64,000 nucleotides of DNA from Cohnella fermenti. GTDB taxonomy: Bacteria > Bacillota > Bacilli > Paenibacillales > Paenibacillaceae. Shown one piece after another: positions 34,943-43,960 of the stretch. The stretch covers positions 62,001 through 126,000 of the forward strand of contig NZ_SSOB01000023.1 in NCBI RefSeq assembly GCF_004801405.1, given 5' to 3'. The translations under genes were made by a program, and so were the position numbers. The notes below the pieces were generated by a model. It had not been told where the DNA came from and searched no databases. It was given only the letters and a program-made list of their open reading frames with translations. How positions within the stretch are numbered: position 1 is the first letter of the stretch; each line of letters opens with the position of its first letter.

Positions 34943-37282
34943 TTAAGATTCAGCTTCTTCTTCGCGCCTGATCTTCAATCGATATTCGCCCGGGGCCATG
35001 CCTGCATTTTCCTTAAAAAAATAAATAAAGGCATGCACCTTGCCGTAACCGATCCTTTCGCCGACTTCGGCAACTGTAAGCGAGGTGCTCACGAGCAGTT
35101 GCTTGGCCTGTTCAAATCTGATCTCGTTAATATAAGACTTGATGGATCTGCCGGTCCCCTCCTTGAATAATTTCCTCATATAGGCCGGACTCAAGTGCAC
35201 CTGAGCCGCCAAGACAGCCAAGCTAAGATCCTTATCGATATTGTCCTGAATATACTGCTCGAGAGACTGCACGAAGCCATACGACTTCATGCTTGTCCGT
35301 TCGTTGATCTTCCGGCTTATTCGAACGAACAATTCCTCGAACCAAATGCGTACCTCGGTGTTGCTGCTGCATTCCAGAATCTCCCGATACAGGTTGCCGC
35401 CAATCGTCATATGCTCCAGATTAACGCCCATCTCAAAGACGAACTTCACTGTTGAATTCAACAAATGCATGTAGTAATAAAAGACTTCGCCGTACTCCCC
35501 TCCGCTCATAAAGGCGGTAAATATCTCCCCGTTGTGCTTTACAACGACGGCTTCTTCGCCTGTCGCAAGCGCCTCCAGCAGTCTTCTCTCCAGTTTGAAC
35601 GGATAATTGAAGTGGGCGTCCTGCATGCTCTTAATATCGGTGTAGAACAGAATGCTCCTGTCGCCCAGCAGCATCTGGTATTGCAGTGCGCGCTCCGCCT
35701 GTTCGTACGACTCGGACAGCCTCGTAAATTGTCTGGTCGGCTCGCCGATCCCGATGGCGGGCATATAACCGATCCTCTCGTTCACAACGTTCTGGATGTT
35801 CAAGGCAAGCTCCGGAATCGCATTCCTTCCTTCCGTCGCTCCATCCTCTGACAGCTCCACAATAATGACGATCTCATCCGGCTTGGTGCTCAATACGAGC
35901 CCTCTGCGTCCGTTATCCAGAAATTCGTTCAGCATCTCGATCAGATAGACGGCAAGCATATTCATCTCTTGCTCGGAATGCTGACCCGACTGCCTGCGGA
36001 AATTCGCCAACGGGATGATACAGACGTTATGCCATGCGTCGGCATTGTATTGAACGTCATAATAGCCCAGCCTGGCTTCCAGCTCCTCCTGCTCCGGCAC
36101 ATGGCCCATAAGGATGTGCATCAAAAAATTGTTTCTAAGCACCGGCAGATGTTCGGACATATGCTGTTCGAATTGCGTATTGCGCTCGACGAGACGCTGA
36201 ATATTGCCTGTTATATATTTGAAGACATCCTTGGCGTTATCGTTCTGCCTGTTGCCGGTCCTGTTCAGCAGCTCGGTAATAGCGCCAAGCGGAGCGGAGA
36301 TCTGATTCGAGAACCGCAGCGACAGCACAAGCCCGAGGGCAATCGCCAGCAAAATAACGGCAATCGAGTAGCTTTTGATAAACTGAACCTTGCCAACGAT
36401 CGTGTCATAAGGAATAACGCTGACAAATCTCCAGCCGTAAATCTCGGAGGTAACCTCGGATACGAGCAGCTTGTCTCCCTTAAACTTCGAAATTTTATAG
36501 CCGGAGCTCCCTGAATTTAAGGCGCTTAAAGCCGTCTTTTCGATGATCTCCGCATAATTGCCGTCAACCCGATTGCTGGCGATAACCTCATCTTGATTGT
36601 TGGTAAAATAAATTTCCATCCTGTCTTTGTTGATATACGAATTAATGATATCCCGAAAATAGCTCGCCTCAATATTGATGACCGCATAGGCTTGCGGGGC
36701 GGAGCCGTCCATTGGAATCGGTTCGACAATGGACACGACATTCAAATTCCGATCGGGCCCGAACATGCTGCCGATTCGCGATACGGGCAGCCGCTCCCGA
36801 AGTCCCCCTTGCTTTACAACGGACGCGAGCAGATTACTGTATGGATAATCTTCCAATTTGTAAAACCCGGAGTTTACCTCATAAACCATCTCCTCATCGG
36901 GGTAATAAAGAGAGATGTTGTAGATAAAGCTCAGCAGTACCTTTTTCCAGCTCAAGTCGTTATTAATCGCCATCATCTTTTCATAGTCGTCGTCCTCGTT
37001 GTATTTCACCATCTTGGTTATATCCGGGTTTGTGGCGATTTGCGACATAAACAGCTCTACCTGATTCATGAGCAGCTCGGTCGAGCGATTCATCTCCGTA
37101 AATGCGCTTTGCTCGGAGGATATCGTTTCTTGCCAGATGGCTTGCGATGAGCGCCAGTACAGCAACGAGCCGATAATCCCGGCAACAAGCAGATTGGTAA
37201 TAATGAAATAACCTAAAAATTTGATTTGCGTTCTTCGGGTCGTTCTCCTGGTCATCGGGAATATTCTCCACATACGGTTCAT
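34943..37282 (-). CDS. Membrane-anchored AraC-family regulator (one-component sensor)
   Basis: A 779-aa fused sensor-regulator. Helix 1 lies near residues 22-42 ([19 protein letters not shown]), an outside Cache-like region runs to about 300, and helix 2 near 300-322 ([20 protein letters not shown]). The cytoplasmic part has a GGDEF-like degenerate stretch found in this protein family, and the AraC domain starts near 680 ([46 protein letters not shown]). ATG 37282 has AGGAGAG 9 bases upstream; the frame extends further but without a start of similar quality. It sits between the SBP and the GH30 gene and probably activates this operon. The ligand is presumably an extracellular oligosaccharide. 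Confidence 0.91.
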   Translation of the reverse strand: MNRMWRIFPMTRRTTRRTQIKFLGYFIITNLLVAGIIGSLLYWRSSQAIWQETISSEQSAFTEMNRSTELLMNQVELFMSQIATNPDITKMVKYNEDDDYEKMMAINNDLSWKKVLLSFIYNISLYYPDEEMVYEVNSGFYKLEDYPYSNLLASVVKQGGLRERLPVSRIGSMFGPDRNLNVVSIVEPIPMDGSAPQAYAVINIEASYFRDIINSYINKDRMEIYFTNNQDEVIASNRVDGNYAEIIEKTALSALNSGSSGYKISKFKGDKLLVSEVTSEIYGWRFVSVIPYDTIVGKVQFIKSYSIAVILLAIALGLVLSLRFSNQISAPLGAITELLNRTGNRQNDNAKDVFKYITGNIQRLVERNTQFEQHMSEHLPVLRNNFLMHILMGHVPEQEELEARLGYYDVQYNADAWHNVCIIPLANFRRQSGQHSEQEMNMLAVYLIEMLNEFLDNGRRGLVLSTKPDEIVIIVELSEDGATEGRNAIPELALNIQNVVNERIGYMPAIGIGEPTRQFTRLSESYEQAERALQYQMLLGDRSILFYTDIKSMQDAHFNYPFKLERRLLEALATGEEAVVVKHNGEIFTAFMSGGEYGEVFYYYMHLLNSTVKFVFEMGVNLEHMTIGGNLYREILECSSNTEVRIWFEELFVRISRKINERTSMKSYGFVQSLEQYIQDNIDKDLSLAVLAAQVHLSPAYMRKLFKEGTGRSIKSYINEIRFEQAKQLLVSTSLTVAEVGERIGYGKVHAFIYFFKENAGMAPGEYRLKIRREEEAES

Positions 37283-37364
37283 GCTCAGTTTCTCTCCTGT
37301 CCAAAGAGCATACTTAACATGATTGTAAAGTAATTGCGGCCCGGCAGCATGTGCGAATATCGTT

Positions 37365-37411
37365 CGAATCGCGGTTCCCGTTCGGCAGGGCTGAATTGGA
37401 ACCGCGATTCG
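37365..37411 (-). terminator. 14-bp inverted repeat between SBP and regulator
   Basis: CGAATCGCGGTTCC and its exact complement flank a 19-base loop, 29 bases past the SBP stop codon. No T-run follows on the minus strand. It may be an mRNA-stabilising or attenuating hairpin that lowers expression of the regulator relative to the importer, rather than a full terminator. Confidence 0.5.
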
Positions 37412-37440
37412 TCCAAGAACTGACGAGGAAGGGTCAGGTC

Positions 37441-39087
37441 TTAGCCTCCATACTGCTCTTTGTAGGTTGCCGCCCATTCCGCCGCCATGGCGTCTCCGCC
37501 TTCGGATCTCCACGATGCCAGCATTTTATCGTAAGTGCTGTCGAACTCCGCCGTTTTGGCCATAATGATTTTGGGCATGGCGTTGTTCCAGACCGTGTCC
37601 AGATTGGTCTTGTTTTTCAAGGTTACAGGTCTGTCCACATTGATGACCGGCAGCGAATACTTGCGTGCGGGCTCCCCGTAAACTGTATTTTTGACAAAGT
37701 CTTCACCGGCCTGCTTCGAAAATTGCGAGGCGATGTACCGCTTATACTTTTCTGCGTCAGTGGCATATGGCTTCACCGGCAAATTGTAATTGCCCGCGAG
37801 CCAGCCAACACGCTCTTTAAACTTCTCCTGGTCGATCGGCGTAATCAGTCCGTCAATCACATTGTAGTCCGTTCCTTCAAGCCCTCCGGCTGCGAGGTTA
37901 ACGAAGTCGTCGGTTGTCATATAGTTCAGCAGTTTTACCGCGGCCTCGAGATGCTTGGTTGCCTTCGGGATAAAGAAGGTCATGGAATTGTCCAGCGAAT
38001 TCAAAAACAGCTCATAGATCGGCTCGGCGCCGGCAGTGCTCTTCCACGGGAAGCTGCCGGCAAAATTGCTGCCCGGCACGTTTTTCTGCATCGTCGTCAG
38101 CAGATCGCCATAGCCGGTGGCATACATATAATGAGGGAAATTGGGGGTAGCGCCGATCTCTCCTCTGACGAGCTTTTGCTTGTACTGCGACTGGTCCTTG
38201 TCCAGAATCAATTGTCCCATCAGACCTTCGTTGTACAGCTTGTTCAAGAACCGGAACGTTTCCTTCGTCTCCGGCCAGAGCTGGAACGGCTCGCTGCCAA
38301 TGCGTTCGGTCGTCGGCGGCTCCTGGAGGAAGCCTTGCAAAATGATATTCTCAATCCGCTGGAACGGCGTATCGCCTTGAGCCGGAATCATGAACGGCAC
38401 GAGATTCTCGCCTACGTTCCCCGGGTCCTTCTCCTTGACCGCCTTCAAATAATTGTAGAATTCGTCGACATTGGTCGGCATGCTCATGCCGAGCTTGTCC
38501 AGCCAGTCTGTCCGAATCCAGGTCGTGTCGGCCGGCAGCGGCTCGTTCGCGAAGACGCGCGTCAGTTGGCCGTCGATCTTGGAGGCCTCAAGCCTGTCTT
38601 CCCCGACATTGGTTTTAATGTCCGGGCCGAATTCGTCCAGCAGCGGCGCGATATCCGCGAGGCCGCCGTTCTTCGAGTAATTCTTCAGCATGGCCTGGTC
38701 ATAGGTATAGCTGATATCGGGCGCGTCGCCCGCCGCCAGCAGCGCGGCCAGCTTCTGTTCCCGCTGCGCGTTCGGAACCGGAACGAATTTCACATGAATG
38801 CCAAGCTGCTCTTCGGTTCTCTTGTTTAATTCCTTGGTGAACCAGTTGTCCTCCAGAGAGCCTTCCGATGAAGGCATATTCCCCCGATCGTACACGAGGA
38901 CGGACACCTCTTCAATTTCCTTGGGCGTGCTCGTCGCTGCCGGACTCGAACTGCCGGGGCTGGTTCCGCTTGGAGCCGGGCTGCTGTTCTCATTGTTGCC
39001 GTTGCCGCTGCAGCCCGCGAGCAGGCCGGCCAGAAGCCCGGCGGCCAACAGCGGAGGCAACGACTTTCTAATGCTGGTTCTGAACAT
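37441..39087 (-). CDS. Extracellular sugar-binding lipoprotein
   Basis: A 548-aa lipoprotein. The signal sequence ends in the lipobox LAGC (Cys26), followed by a Ser/Pro/Gly linker. The mature protein shows the family pattern LGIHVKFVPVPNAQREQKLA, GDAPDISYTYDQ and TTWIRTDWLDKLGMSMPTN. It would capture oligosaccharide outside the membrane for the two permeases encoded just upstream. AGGGAGG is 7 bases before ATG 39087. Here the binding protein follows the permeases, the reverse of the other two importers in the window, which marks this as an independent acquisition. A 14-bp hairpin lies after the gene. Confidence 0.93.
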   Translation of the reverse strand: MFRTSIRKSLPPLLAAGLLAGLLAGCSGNGNNENSSPAPSGTSPGSSSPAATSTPKEIEEVSVLVYDRGNMPSSEGSLEDNWFTKELNKRTEEQLGIHVKFVPVPNAQREQKLAALLAAGDAPDISYTYDQAMLKNYSKNGGLADIAPLLDEFGPDIKTNVGEDRLEASKIDGQLTRVFANEPLPADTTWIRTDWLDKLGMSMPTNVDEFYNYLKAVKEKDPGNVGENLVPFMIPAQGDTPFQRIENIILQGFLQEPPTTERIGSEPFQLWPETKETFRFLNKLYNEGLMGQLILDKDQSQYKQKLVRGEIGATPNFPHYMYATGYGDLLTTMQKNVPGSNFAGSFPWKSTAGAEPIYELFLNSLDNSMTFFIPKATKHLEAAVKLLNYMTTDDFVNLAAGGLEGTDYNVIDGLITPIDQEKFKERVGWLAGNYNLPVKPYATDAEKYKRYIASQFSKQAGEDFVKNTVYGEPARKYSLPVINVDRPVTLKNKTNLDTVWNNAMPKIIMAKTAEFDSTYDKMLASWRSEGGDAMAAEWAATYKEQYGG

Positions 39088-39164
39088 GTGTATCCTCCCT
39101 TTTTTTCTTCCTCATTTATAACAACACGGCATCGTGTTATTACCGCTTTGGCAGCCTTGCGGAA

Positions 39165-40031
39165 TTACCCCTTGATGGCGCCTATGGTCACGCCTTTAAT
39201 AAAATATTTCTGCAAGAAGGGGTAGACGATTAGAATCGGAACGGTGGCAACGAGAACCGTAGCCGCCTTTAAATTCTCCGGAATAATCTGATTGGAGTAA
39301 GATTCAACCTGACTGGTGCTATAGGAATCAAGCGCATTCAGAACGATATACAGTTTTAATTGCAGCGTGTATTTGTCGGTTGACTGCATGTACAGCAACG
39401 CATCGAAGAAGGAGTTCCAATAGCCGACTGCATAGAAGATAATCAAGGTCGCGATAACCGGCATGGATAAGGGAATGACGACGCTGCGGAAAATTCTGAA
39501 ATTGTTGGCGCCTTCGACCTTGGCCGCCTCCTCGATCTCTACAGGCAAGCCCCGGAAGTAGTTCAGCATAATGATGAGAAGGAATGTATCGATCAGCCCC
39601 GGAAGGAACAGCGCTCCGATCCGGTCCAGCAAGCCAAGCTGCTTGATGAGCAGATAGTTCGGAATCATGCCGCCGTTGAAATACATGGTGAAGATGATCA
39701 AATTGAGCAAAATGTTTTTTCCTTTTAATTCTTTTTTGGACAACGGATACGCCGTGACAACCGTCATCGCAAGACTGGCAAGTACGCCGAATACGGTCAA
39801 CTGCGCCGTGAACAGCAGCGCATGGATCATGCTTGCATCCTTGAACAACGCTTGATAGGCGCCCGTATTGGAGCCTACCGGCCACAGGAACACATGCCCC
39901 GACAATATGGCTTGGGGACCGCTGAAGGAGACGGCGATCGTGTACAAGAATGGATACAAAAAGGTAAGGCTGACAAGGGTCAGCAACGTATAATTGACAA
40001 CGGAAAAGACACTTGTTTTTTTCCGATTCAT
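39165..40031 (-). CDS. ABC sugar transporter permease, YtcP/LplC type
   Basis: A 288-aa MalG-like permease with about six membrane helices, the EAA loop EEAAKVEGANNFRIFRSVVIPLSMP and the standard tail PFLQKYFIKGVTIGAIKG. GGGGGAAGG precedes ATG 40031, and the first 4 bases overlap the stop of the LplB-type partner, so the two are translated together. It forms the channel of the second importer. As with the other importers, no ATPase gene accompanies it. Confidence 0.94.
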   Translation of the reverse strand: MNRKKTSVFSVVNYTLLTLVSLTFLYPFLYTIAVSFSGPQAILSGHVFLWPVGSNTGAYQALFKDASMIHALLFTAQLTVFGVLASLAMTVVTAYPLSKKELKGKNILLNLIIFTMYFNGGMIPNYLLIKQLGLLDRIGALFLPGLIDTFLLIIMLNYFRGLPVEIEEAAKVEGANNFRIFRSVVIPLSMPVIATLIIFYAVGYWNSFFDALLYMQSTDKYTLQLKLYIVLNALDSYSTSQVESYSNQIIPENLKAATVLVATVPILIVYPFLQKYFIKGVTIGAIKG

Positions 40032-40948
40032 CTTGCCTTCCCCCCAAACAATCCGGACTCGCCCATTTTGGTTGCAATCACATTGGCCAGCATCAGCAGA
40101 ATGAAGTTAATAACGGATAAGAATAATCCCATCGCAGTCGCCAGGCTCCATTGAGATTGCAAGATCCCGTTCTTGTAAATATAGACGCTCAGCACGTTGG
40201 AGTAATCGCTAACCATCGCGTTCCCAAACAAGTAGGGCTGCTCGAAACCGATGGTCACAAGCCGTCCAACCTGCAAAATCAACAAGATCACGACCGTGCT
40301 TCGGATACCGGGCAACGTGACATGCCAGATCTTGCGAAATCTCCCGGCGCCGTCGATATCTGCGGATTCGTAAAGCGCACTGTCAATGGACGATAAAGCG
40401 GCAAGATAGAGAATGGATGAGAAGCCGATCTCCTTCCAAACGCTCGAACCGATATAGGTGACAAGCCACCAGTGAAGATTCGTCAGAAAATCGATCTGCG
40501 GCAACCCGATCTGTTTGAGCAAAACATTCGCAAAGCCGGTGTTCGGCATGACGAAGGTAACGATCATGCCATATACGACCACCCAGGATATAAAGTGAGG
40601 CATGTAAGAAATCGATTGGATCACTCGCTTAAATTTGTCGTTGGCGACCTCGTTTAACAGCAGTGCCAGAACAATCGGCGCTGGAAATCCCACCGCGAGC
40701 GTAAGCAGATTTAGTCTGAGCGTAGCGCCGAACGATTGCCAGAACATATGCTGGTCAAGCAGATCTCTAAATACATCCAGGCCGACCCATTTGCTATGGA
40801 ATACGCCTTTGAACAGATTAAAATCCTGAAATGAGATAAGCAGTCCGTACATCGGTGTGTACTTAAAGATCAAATAAAAGGCGACAGCGGGCAAGAGCAT
40901 GAGATACAAATCATAATTATTCTTAAAATAGGATCTCTGATTTTTCAT
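40028..40948 (-). CDS. ABC sugar transporter permease, LplB type
   Basis: A MalF-like permease of 306 aa from ATG 40948, or 309 aa from GTG 40957; the region upstream of both (GAAAG, then AGGA) does not settle the choice. Helices start at YDLYLMLLPAVAFYLIFKY, and the EAA loop is ALYESADIDGAGRFRKIWHV. It is the first gene of the operon running through YtcP-type permease, SBP and AraC regulator to GH30. A cre-like site lies about 40 bases upstream, suggesting repression of the whole unit when preferred sugars are present. Confidence 0.92.
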   Translation of the reverse strand: MKNQRSYFKNNYDLYLMLLPAVAFYLIFKYTPMYGLLISFQDFNLFKGVFHSKWVGLDVFRDLLDQHMFWQSFGATLRLNLLTLAVGFPAPIVLALLLNEVANDKFKRVIQSISYMPHFISWVVVYGMIVTFVMPNTGFANVLLKQIGLPQIDFLTNLHWWLVTYIGSSVWKEIGFSSILYLAALSSIDSALYESADIDGAGRFRKIWHVTLPGIRSTVVILLILQVGRLVTIGFEQPYLFGNAMVSDYSNVLSVYIYKNGILQSQWSLATAMGLFLSVINFILLMLANVIATKMGESGLFGGKAR

Positions 40949-40988
40949 TCCTGTCACATCTTTCGTTTGTTAAATGTTCGAACGGAAT

Positions 40989-41002
40989 TGCGAGCGTTTC
41001 CA
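40989..41002 (-). promoter_or_regulatory. cre-like site upstream of second importer operon
   Basis: On the minus strand TGGAAACGCTCGCA fits the cre consensus at 12 of 14 positions with an intact AAACGCT core. It lies 41 bases before the permease start, a position suited to CcpA repression. Confidence 0.4.
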
Positions 41003-41082
41003 TGTGAACCAATTCGAATTGGACTCCTCAAGATTACCGCCGAACTACGCCGCTCACAATTTCTAATAACGCTTTTTGATTT

Positions 41083-41127
41083 AAAAAAGTGCGCCACTTG
41101 CCCGGAAAACCCGGTAAAATGGCGCAC
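41083..41127. terminator. Strong hairpin terminator
   Basis: An outer stem GTGCGCCA/TGGCGCAC and an inner CCGG/CCGG form a long hairpin. The minus strand continues into six T residues, and the plus strand into TCTTATT. It insulates the importer operon from minus-strand transcription coming from the SDR/pseudogene region. Confidence 0.75.
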
Positions 41128-41132
41128 TCTTA

Positions 41133-41160
41133 TTGCCAAGTCGGCTCCGCTTTCTATAAT
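41133..41160 (+). promoter_or_regulatory. sigma-A-like promoter before CE7 remnant
   Basis: TTGCCA and TATAAT are separated by 16 bp, a near-consensus vegetative promoter on the plus strand, directly after the hairpin at 41083-41127. It now faces only pseudogenes and may be a leftover from the lost gene. Confidence 0.5.
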
Positions 41161-41343
41161 GGACCGCAGGTGGAGATGGTGCCCAGCTCGTTCCGCACTC
41201 CGCAGGCGGACTGCTTCGATCTTTATTTTACCGGCGTGCGGGAAGCCAGAATTCATGCCAAGTACATTCGGCCTGCCAATGCGGCAGCACCTCATCCGGC
41301 TGTTATCGTGTTCCACGGGTATTCGGGCAACTCCGGAGATTGG
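41161..41343 (+). pseudogene. Fragment of CE7 acetyl (xylan) esterase
   Basis: About 60 codons match the N-terminal region of acetyl xylan esterase/cephalosporin-C deacetylase (CE7, AXE1): VEMVPSSFRTPQADCFDLYF, then TGVREARIHAKYIRP and HPAVIVFHGYSGNSGDW, where HGYSGN belongs to the oxyanion-side strand. The family's first 30-odd residues and the whole catalytic Ser-Asp-His part are missing. The fragment is fused at about 41336-41343 to a MalT/LuxR remnant. CE7 enzymes deacetylate acetylated oligosaccharides, in keeping with a polysaccharide locus that once had this activity. Confidence 0.75.
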
Positions 41344-42542
41344 CCGTTATCGTTATGTACCGCTGTTCGCCGTCTGGCTGCGCACCCGACTCCATGCAGC
41401 AGACGAGCAATTGCCTGCCGCCATCAACGCGAATATCAGCCGTTGGGCCGAAGCGAACGGCATGTTGGCGGAAGCGGTGCACCATGCGCTGCGAACGCCG
41501 GACTTCGAGCGTGCGACTGCGCTGCTGCTGGGCGATATCGCGACTACGCTCAAGTGCCCGAGCGACAGCCTGCTCAACCTGCTCGCTCTATTCCCGATGA
41601 AGGAGATCGTCGCCCGCCCATCGCTTGCATTGCTCTACGCTTACCTGCTCGTGAACGACAACCGCCTCTCGGCGGCACAAAGCTTGATCGACCAGACCGA
41701 AGCGAGCATGTCGGACAACCTCCCCTATACCTTCACTCCAACCGGCGAGAATCTTCGCGGCTACTTCGCCACGATCCGCTCGCGCGTCGCACTGCTGCGC
41801 TATGATCTGGAACGCGGCCGGTCGCTTATGATGGAGTCGGCCTCGCTGCTCCAAGGCCCGGGCATGCTATACAACCATTACAATGCGATCGCCCGCCCCG
41901 GCTACTGGGCTGGAGACAACCAAGGATACGGCATCATCCAGACGATACTTGGCGAATCTTACTATATGCGCGGACAGTTCGCAGAAGCGGAACGCTTCCT
42001 GCTGCGCGGGCGCAGCATCGGGCTTGATCTGCTGGACACCGGCATCGTCATCCCCGCATCGCTGACCCTCATCCAATTGCGTATCACGACCGGAGAGACC
42101 GAGGCGGCATTCGCCATACTGGAAGAGACTCGACTTCAAGTCGCAGCGTATGCTACAGATCAAGCGGTATGGATATGTCACGATTCTTCGCGCGCATCTA
42201 TGTTTGGGGCTTGTTCGCGAGGGGTTGGCGTACGGGGAGCGACTCGCCCAATATGCCGAGTCGATGAATCTGCAATATTATCGGGCGGAGATCAATCTGC
42301 TGCTGGCGCTGCTGTATCATGCCGACGGCGACGAGGCGGCGGCCATTCGCAAGCTGGCACGATCGCTGGAGACGGGAAGTCGGCACGGTTAGGTGCAGCT
42401 CTATCTGGAGGAATGGGGCCATCTGGAAGCTCTAATCCCTGTATTGATCAAACATTTGCGTCCTTTCTCCACCTCCGTCGCTCGCGACACACTCGATTTT
42501 TGCCGCAGGCTGGGCGTTCCTGATTTTCGGACTATTGTGTAG
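41336..42542 (+). pseudogene. Decayed MalT/LuxR-type ATP-dependent transcriptional activator
   Basis: The sequence starts abruptly within RYRYVPLFAVWLRTRL, a motif that in MalT-like regulators follows the NTPase domain, and continues through TPR-like helices (LHAADEQLPAAINANISRWA; AEAVHHALRTPDFERATALL; GESYYMRGQFAEAERFLLRG). Near 42140 the frame shifts (resuming MLQIKRYGYVTILRAHLCLG). A TAG at 42390-42392 interrupts ETGSRHG, after which VQLYLEEWGHLEALI continues in the same frame to 42542. The P-loop NTPase domain and the LuxR helix-turn-helix are both absent. Truncation at both ends plus a frameshift and a nonsense codon make this a clear pseudogene. Confidence 0.82.
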
Positions 42543-42778
42543 GGTTCATATCGGCTTCGGTTTGTTAATTGTCATTTTTAGCTTGATGAACTGTGCCATC
42601 CATATTTATACAGGAAATAAGTACAGAGAATGGAATCCGGGTTTGATCATGGTGTGAATGCGTTGCTTCTTGTAAGAATAAGTTAAGAGGCTGACCCAAA
42701 AATGATATGCTCCCCATAGGGGAGACAGGTGATCACAGAGCGATACAAGCTGATCGAGATCGCGCAGCGCTCAGGGGC

Positions 42779-43597
42779 TCATTCTTTGCGGATTTTCCTG
42801 AAATTGCGGATCGTGGTGAGAGAGTAACGAAGGAACAACCGAGGAAAGCACCTGTACAAGAAGGTCAATACACCTACATAGGACGGGAAAGCAATGATCG
42901 CGCGATTTTTCTCGACTCCCCGCAGTACAAGACGGGCTGCTTGCCGAGGGTCAACCATCTTGGCAGGGATTTGCGATATGACATCCGCAGCGTCGGCGTT
43001 GAAAGTGCGCATGTTGTCGATCATGGATGTGTGAATATAGCCGGGGCAGATAACGCTCACTTTAATGCCCAGATCCAAGCCTTCGCAGCGCATGGTCTCC
43101 GACAACCCGACAACACCGAATTTCGCCATCGTATACGGCAGATTCGTCGGACCTGGCACAAGGCCGAAGCCCGAAGCGGTGTTCACAATATGCCCATATC
43201 CTTGTTTGGCCATGACCTGATAGGCATAGTGGGACCCGTGAAGAATTCCGGTCAGATTGACGTCCAACACCTTCTTCAACTCATCAAGCGGCAAGTCCCG
43301 AAACTCGCCAACTACCGTTATGCCGGCATTGTTGAACATATAATCCAATCTTCCGTATTGCGCCAATGTTGCATCAATAAGAGCTTCTATCGATTTGGGG
43401 TCTGTCACATCCACATAGGAAGCGATCGCCGTACCGCCATGATTCGAAATCTTCTGTGCGACATCGCGTGCGGCTTCTTCATTCAGGTCGGCAACGATCA
43501 CACAAGCTCCCCGCTCCGCTAATTGGCTGCATACTTCCCGCCCAAGCCCGGACCCGCCGCCTGTAACCAAACAAGCCTTCTCGCGAAAGATACTCAT
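42779..43597 (-). CDS. Short-chain dehydrogenase/reductase (classical SDR)
   Basis: A 272-aa NAD(P)-dependent oxidoreductase. The cofactor motif TGGGSGLG is at residues 12-19, VADLNE suggests NAD preference (Asp at the end of strand 2), NNAG follows near residue 89, and the active-site Ser (TASGFG) and YTMAK complete the catalytic set. The C-terminus is basic and hydrophobic (RCFPRLFLRYSL), hinting at membrane association. The substrate may be a sugar, alcohol or lipid; nothing in the context decides it. The site AGGAGAG lies 11 bases before ATG 43597, rather far. A frameshifted small ORF ends exactly on this start codon. Confidence 0.92.
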   Translation of the reverse strand: MSIFREKACLVTGGGSGLGREVCSQLAERGACVIVADLNEEAARDVAQKISNHGGTAIASYVDVTDPKSIEALIDATLAQYGRLDYMFNNAGITVVGEFRDLPLDELKKVLDVNLTGILHGSHYAYQVMAKQGYGHIVNTASGFGLVPGPTNLPYTMAKFGVVGLSETMRCEGLDLGIKVSVICPGYIHTSMIDNMRTFNADAADVISQIPAKMVDPRQAARLVLRGVEKNRAIIAFPSYVGVLTFLYRCFPRLFLRYSLTTIRNFRKIRKE

Positions 43598-43763
43598 TGG
43601 GCATTCATCTCTCCTACCGATTTTATTTCGCTCAAATCGACTATGAACTTCTCTGCATAGGTTTTGGCCGCACTTCTATGACGATATTTTCATTCGAAGT
43701 GTGATATACAAATCGCTCATTTTGGGCAGAAAACAGCTCTTTCCACGCTTCCTGTGCATCCAT
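43594..43763 (-). pseudogene. Possible frameshifted small ORF coupled to the SDR
   Basis: From ATG 43763 (AAGGTGAAGG upstream) a 40-codon frame reads MDAQEAWKELFSAQNERF and stops at 43641. Around 43705-43690 another frame takes over and reads SAAKTYAEKFIVDLSEIKSV, ending in a TGA that overlaps the SDR start (ATGA). The two halves look like one small protein of about 56 residues split by a frameshift. The ATGA junction suggests translational coupling. I do not recognise it; it may also be chance, or the upstream 40-aa peptide alone may be made. Confidence 0.4.
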
Positions 43764-43864
43764 AATTGGCCTTCACCTTCTTCGGTTCATTTAAACTGAT
43801 TATACCATCGTTCTCATAACACCTTCCACCGAGAAAATCCATGTCCTATTGAGATTGCAAAAAT

Positions 43865-43891
43865 AACCCTTCGAATTTAATTCGAAGGGTT
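43865..43891 (-). terminator. Hairpin terminator downstream of tRNA-Leu fragment
   Basis: AACCCTTCGAATT and its complement are separated by one base, giving a tight hairpin. The minus strand continues TTATTTTTGC, a good U-tract. It lies 12 bases past the CCA of the tRNA fragment and is best read as the native terminator of the original tRNA-Leu gene. Confidence 0.8.
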
Positions 43892-43903
43892 TCGTTTTAG
43901 GTA

Positions 43904-43960
43904 TGGTGCGGTCGAGAGGACTCGAACCTCCACGGTATTGCTACAACTGGCACCTGAATC
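43904..43960 (-). tRNA. 3' part of tRNA-Leu (CAG), truncated; candidate att site
   Basis: On the minus strand, the anticodon loop TTCAGGT (anticodon CAG), a long class-II variable arm, the T-arm GGAGG-TTCGAGT-CCTCT, the 3' acceptor strand CGACCGC, discriminator A and encoded CCA are all present. The acceptor 5' strand, D-arm and 5' half of the anticodon stem are absent. Sequence identity ends at the 5' edge of the anticodon loop, beyond which unrelated DNA begins. The tRNA cannot be functional. A break at the anticodon loop next to the native terminator is what remains when an integrative element inserts in a tRNA gene. Confidence 0.8.

Noticed and set aside
37351-38829. A 492-codon open frame on the plus strand opposite the second binding lipoprotein
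   Set aside because: The minus strand encodes a clear lipoprotein with signal, lipobox and family motifs; the plus frame is Arg/Leu/Val-rich shadow sequence.
42688-42778. AGAGGCTGACCC and CTCCCCATAGGGGAG as a possible insertion-sequence end
   Set aside because: The first motif resembles ends of some Gram-positive insertion sequences, but there is no partner repeat, no target duplication and no transposase sequence, so no element is called.
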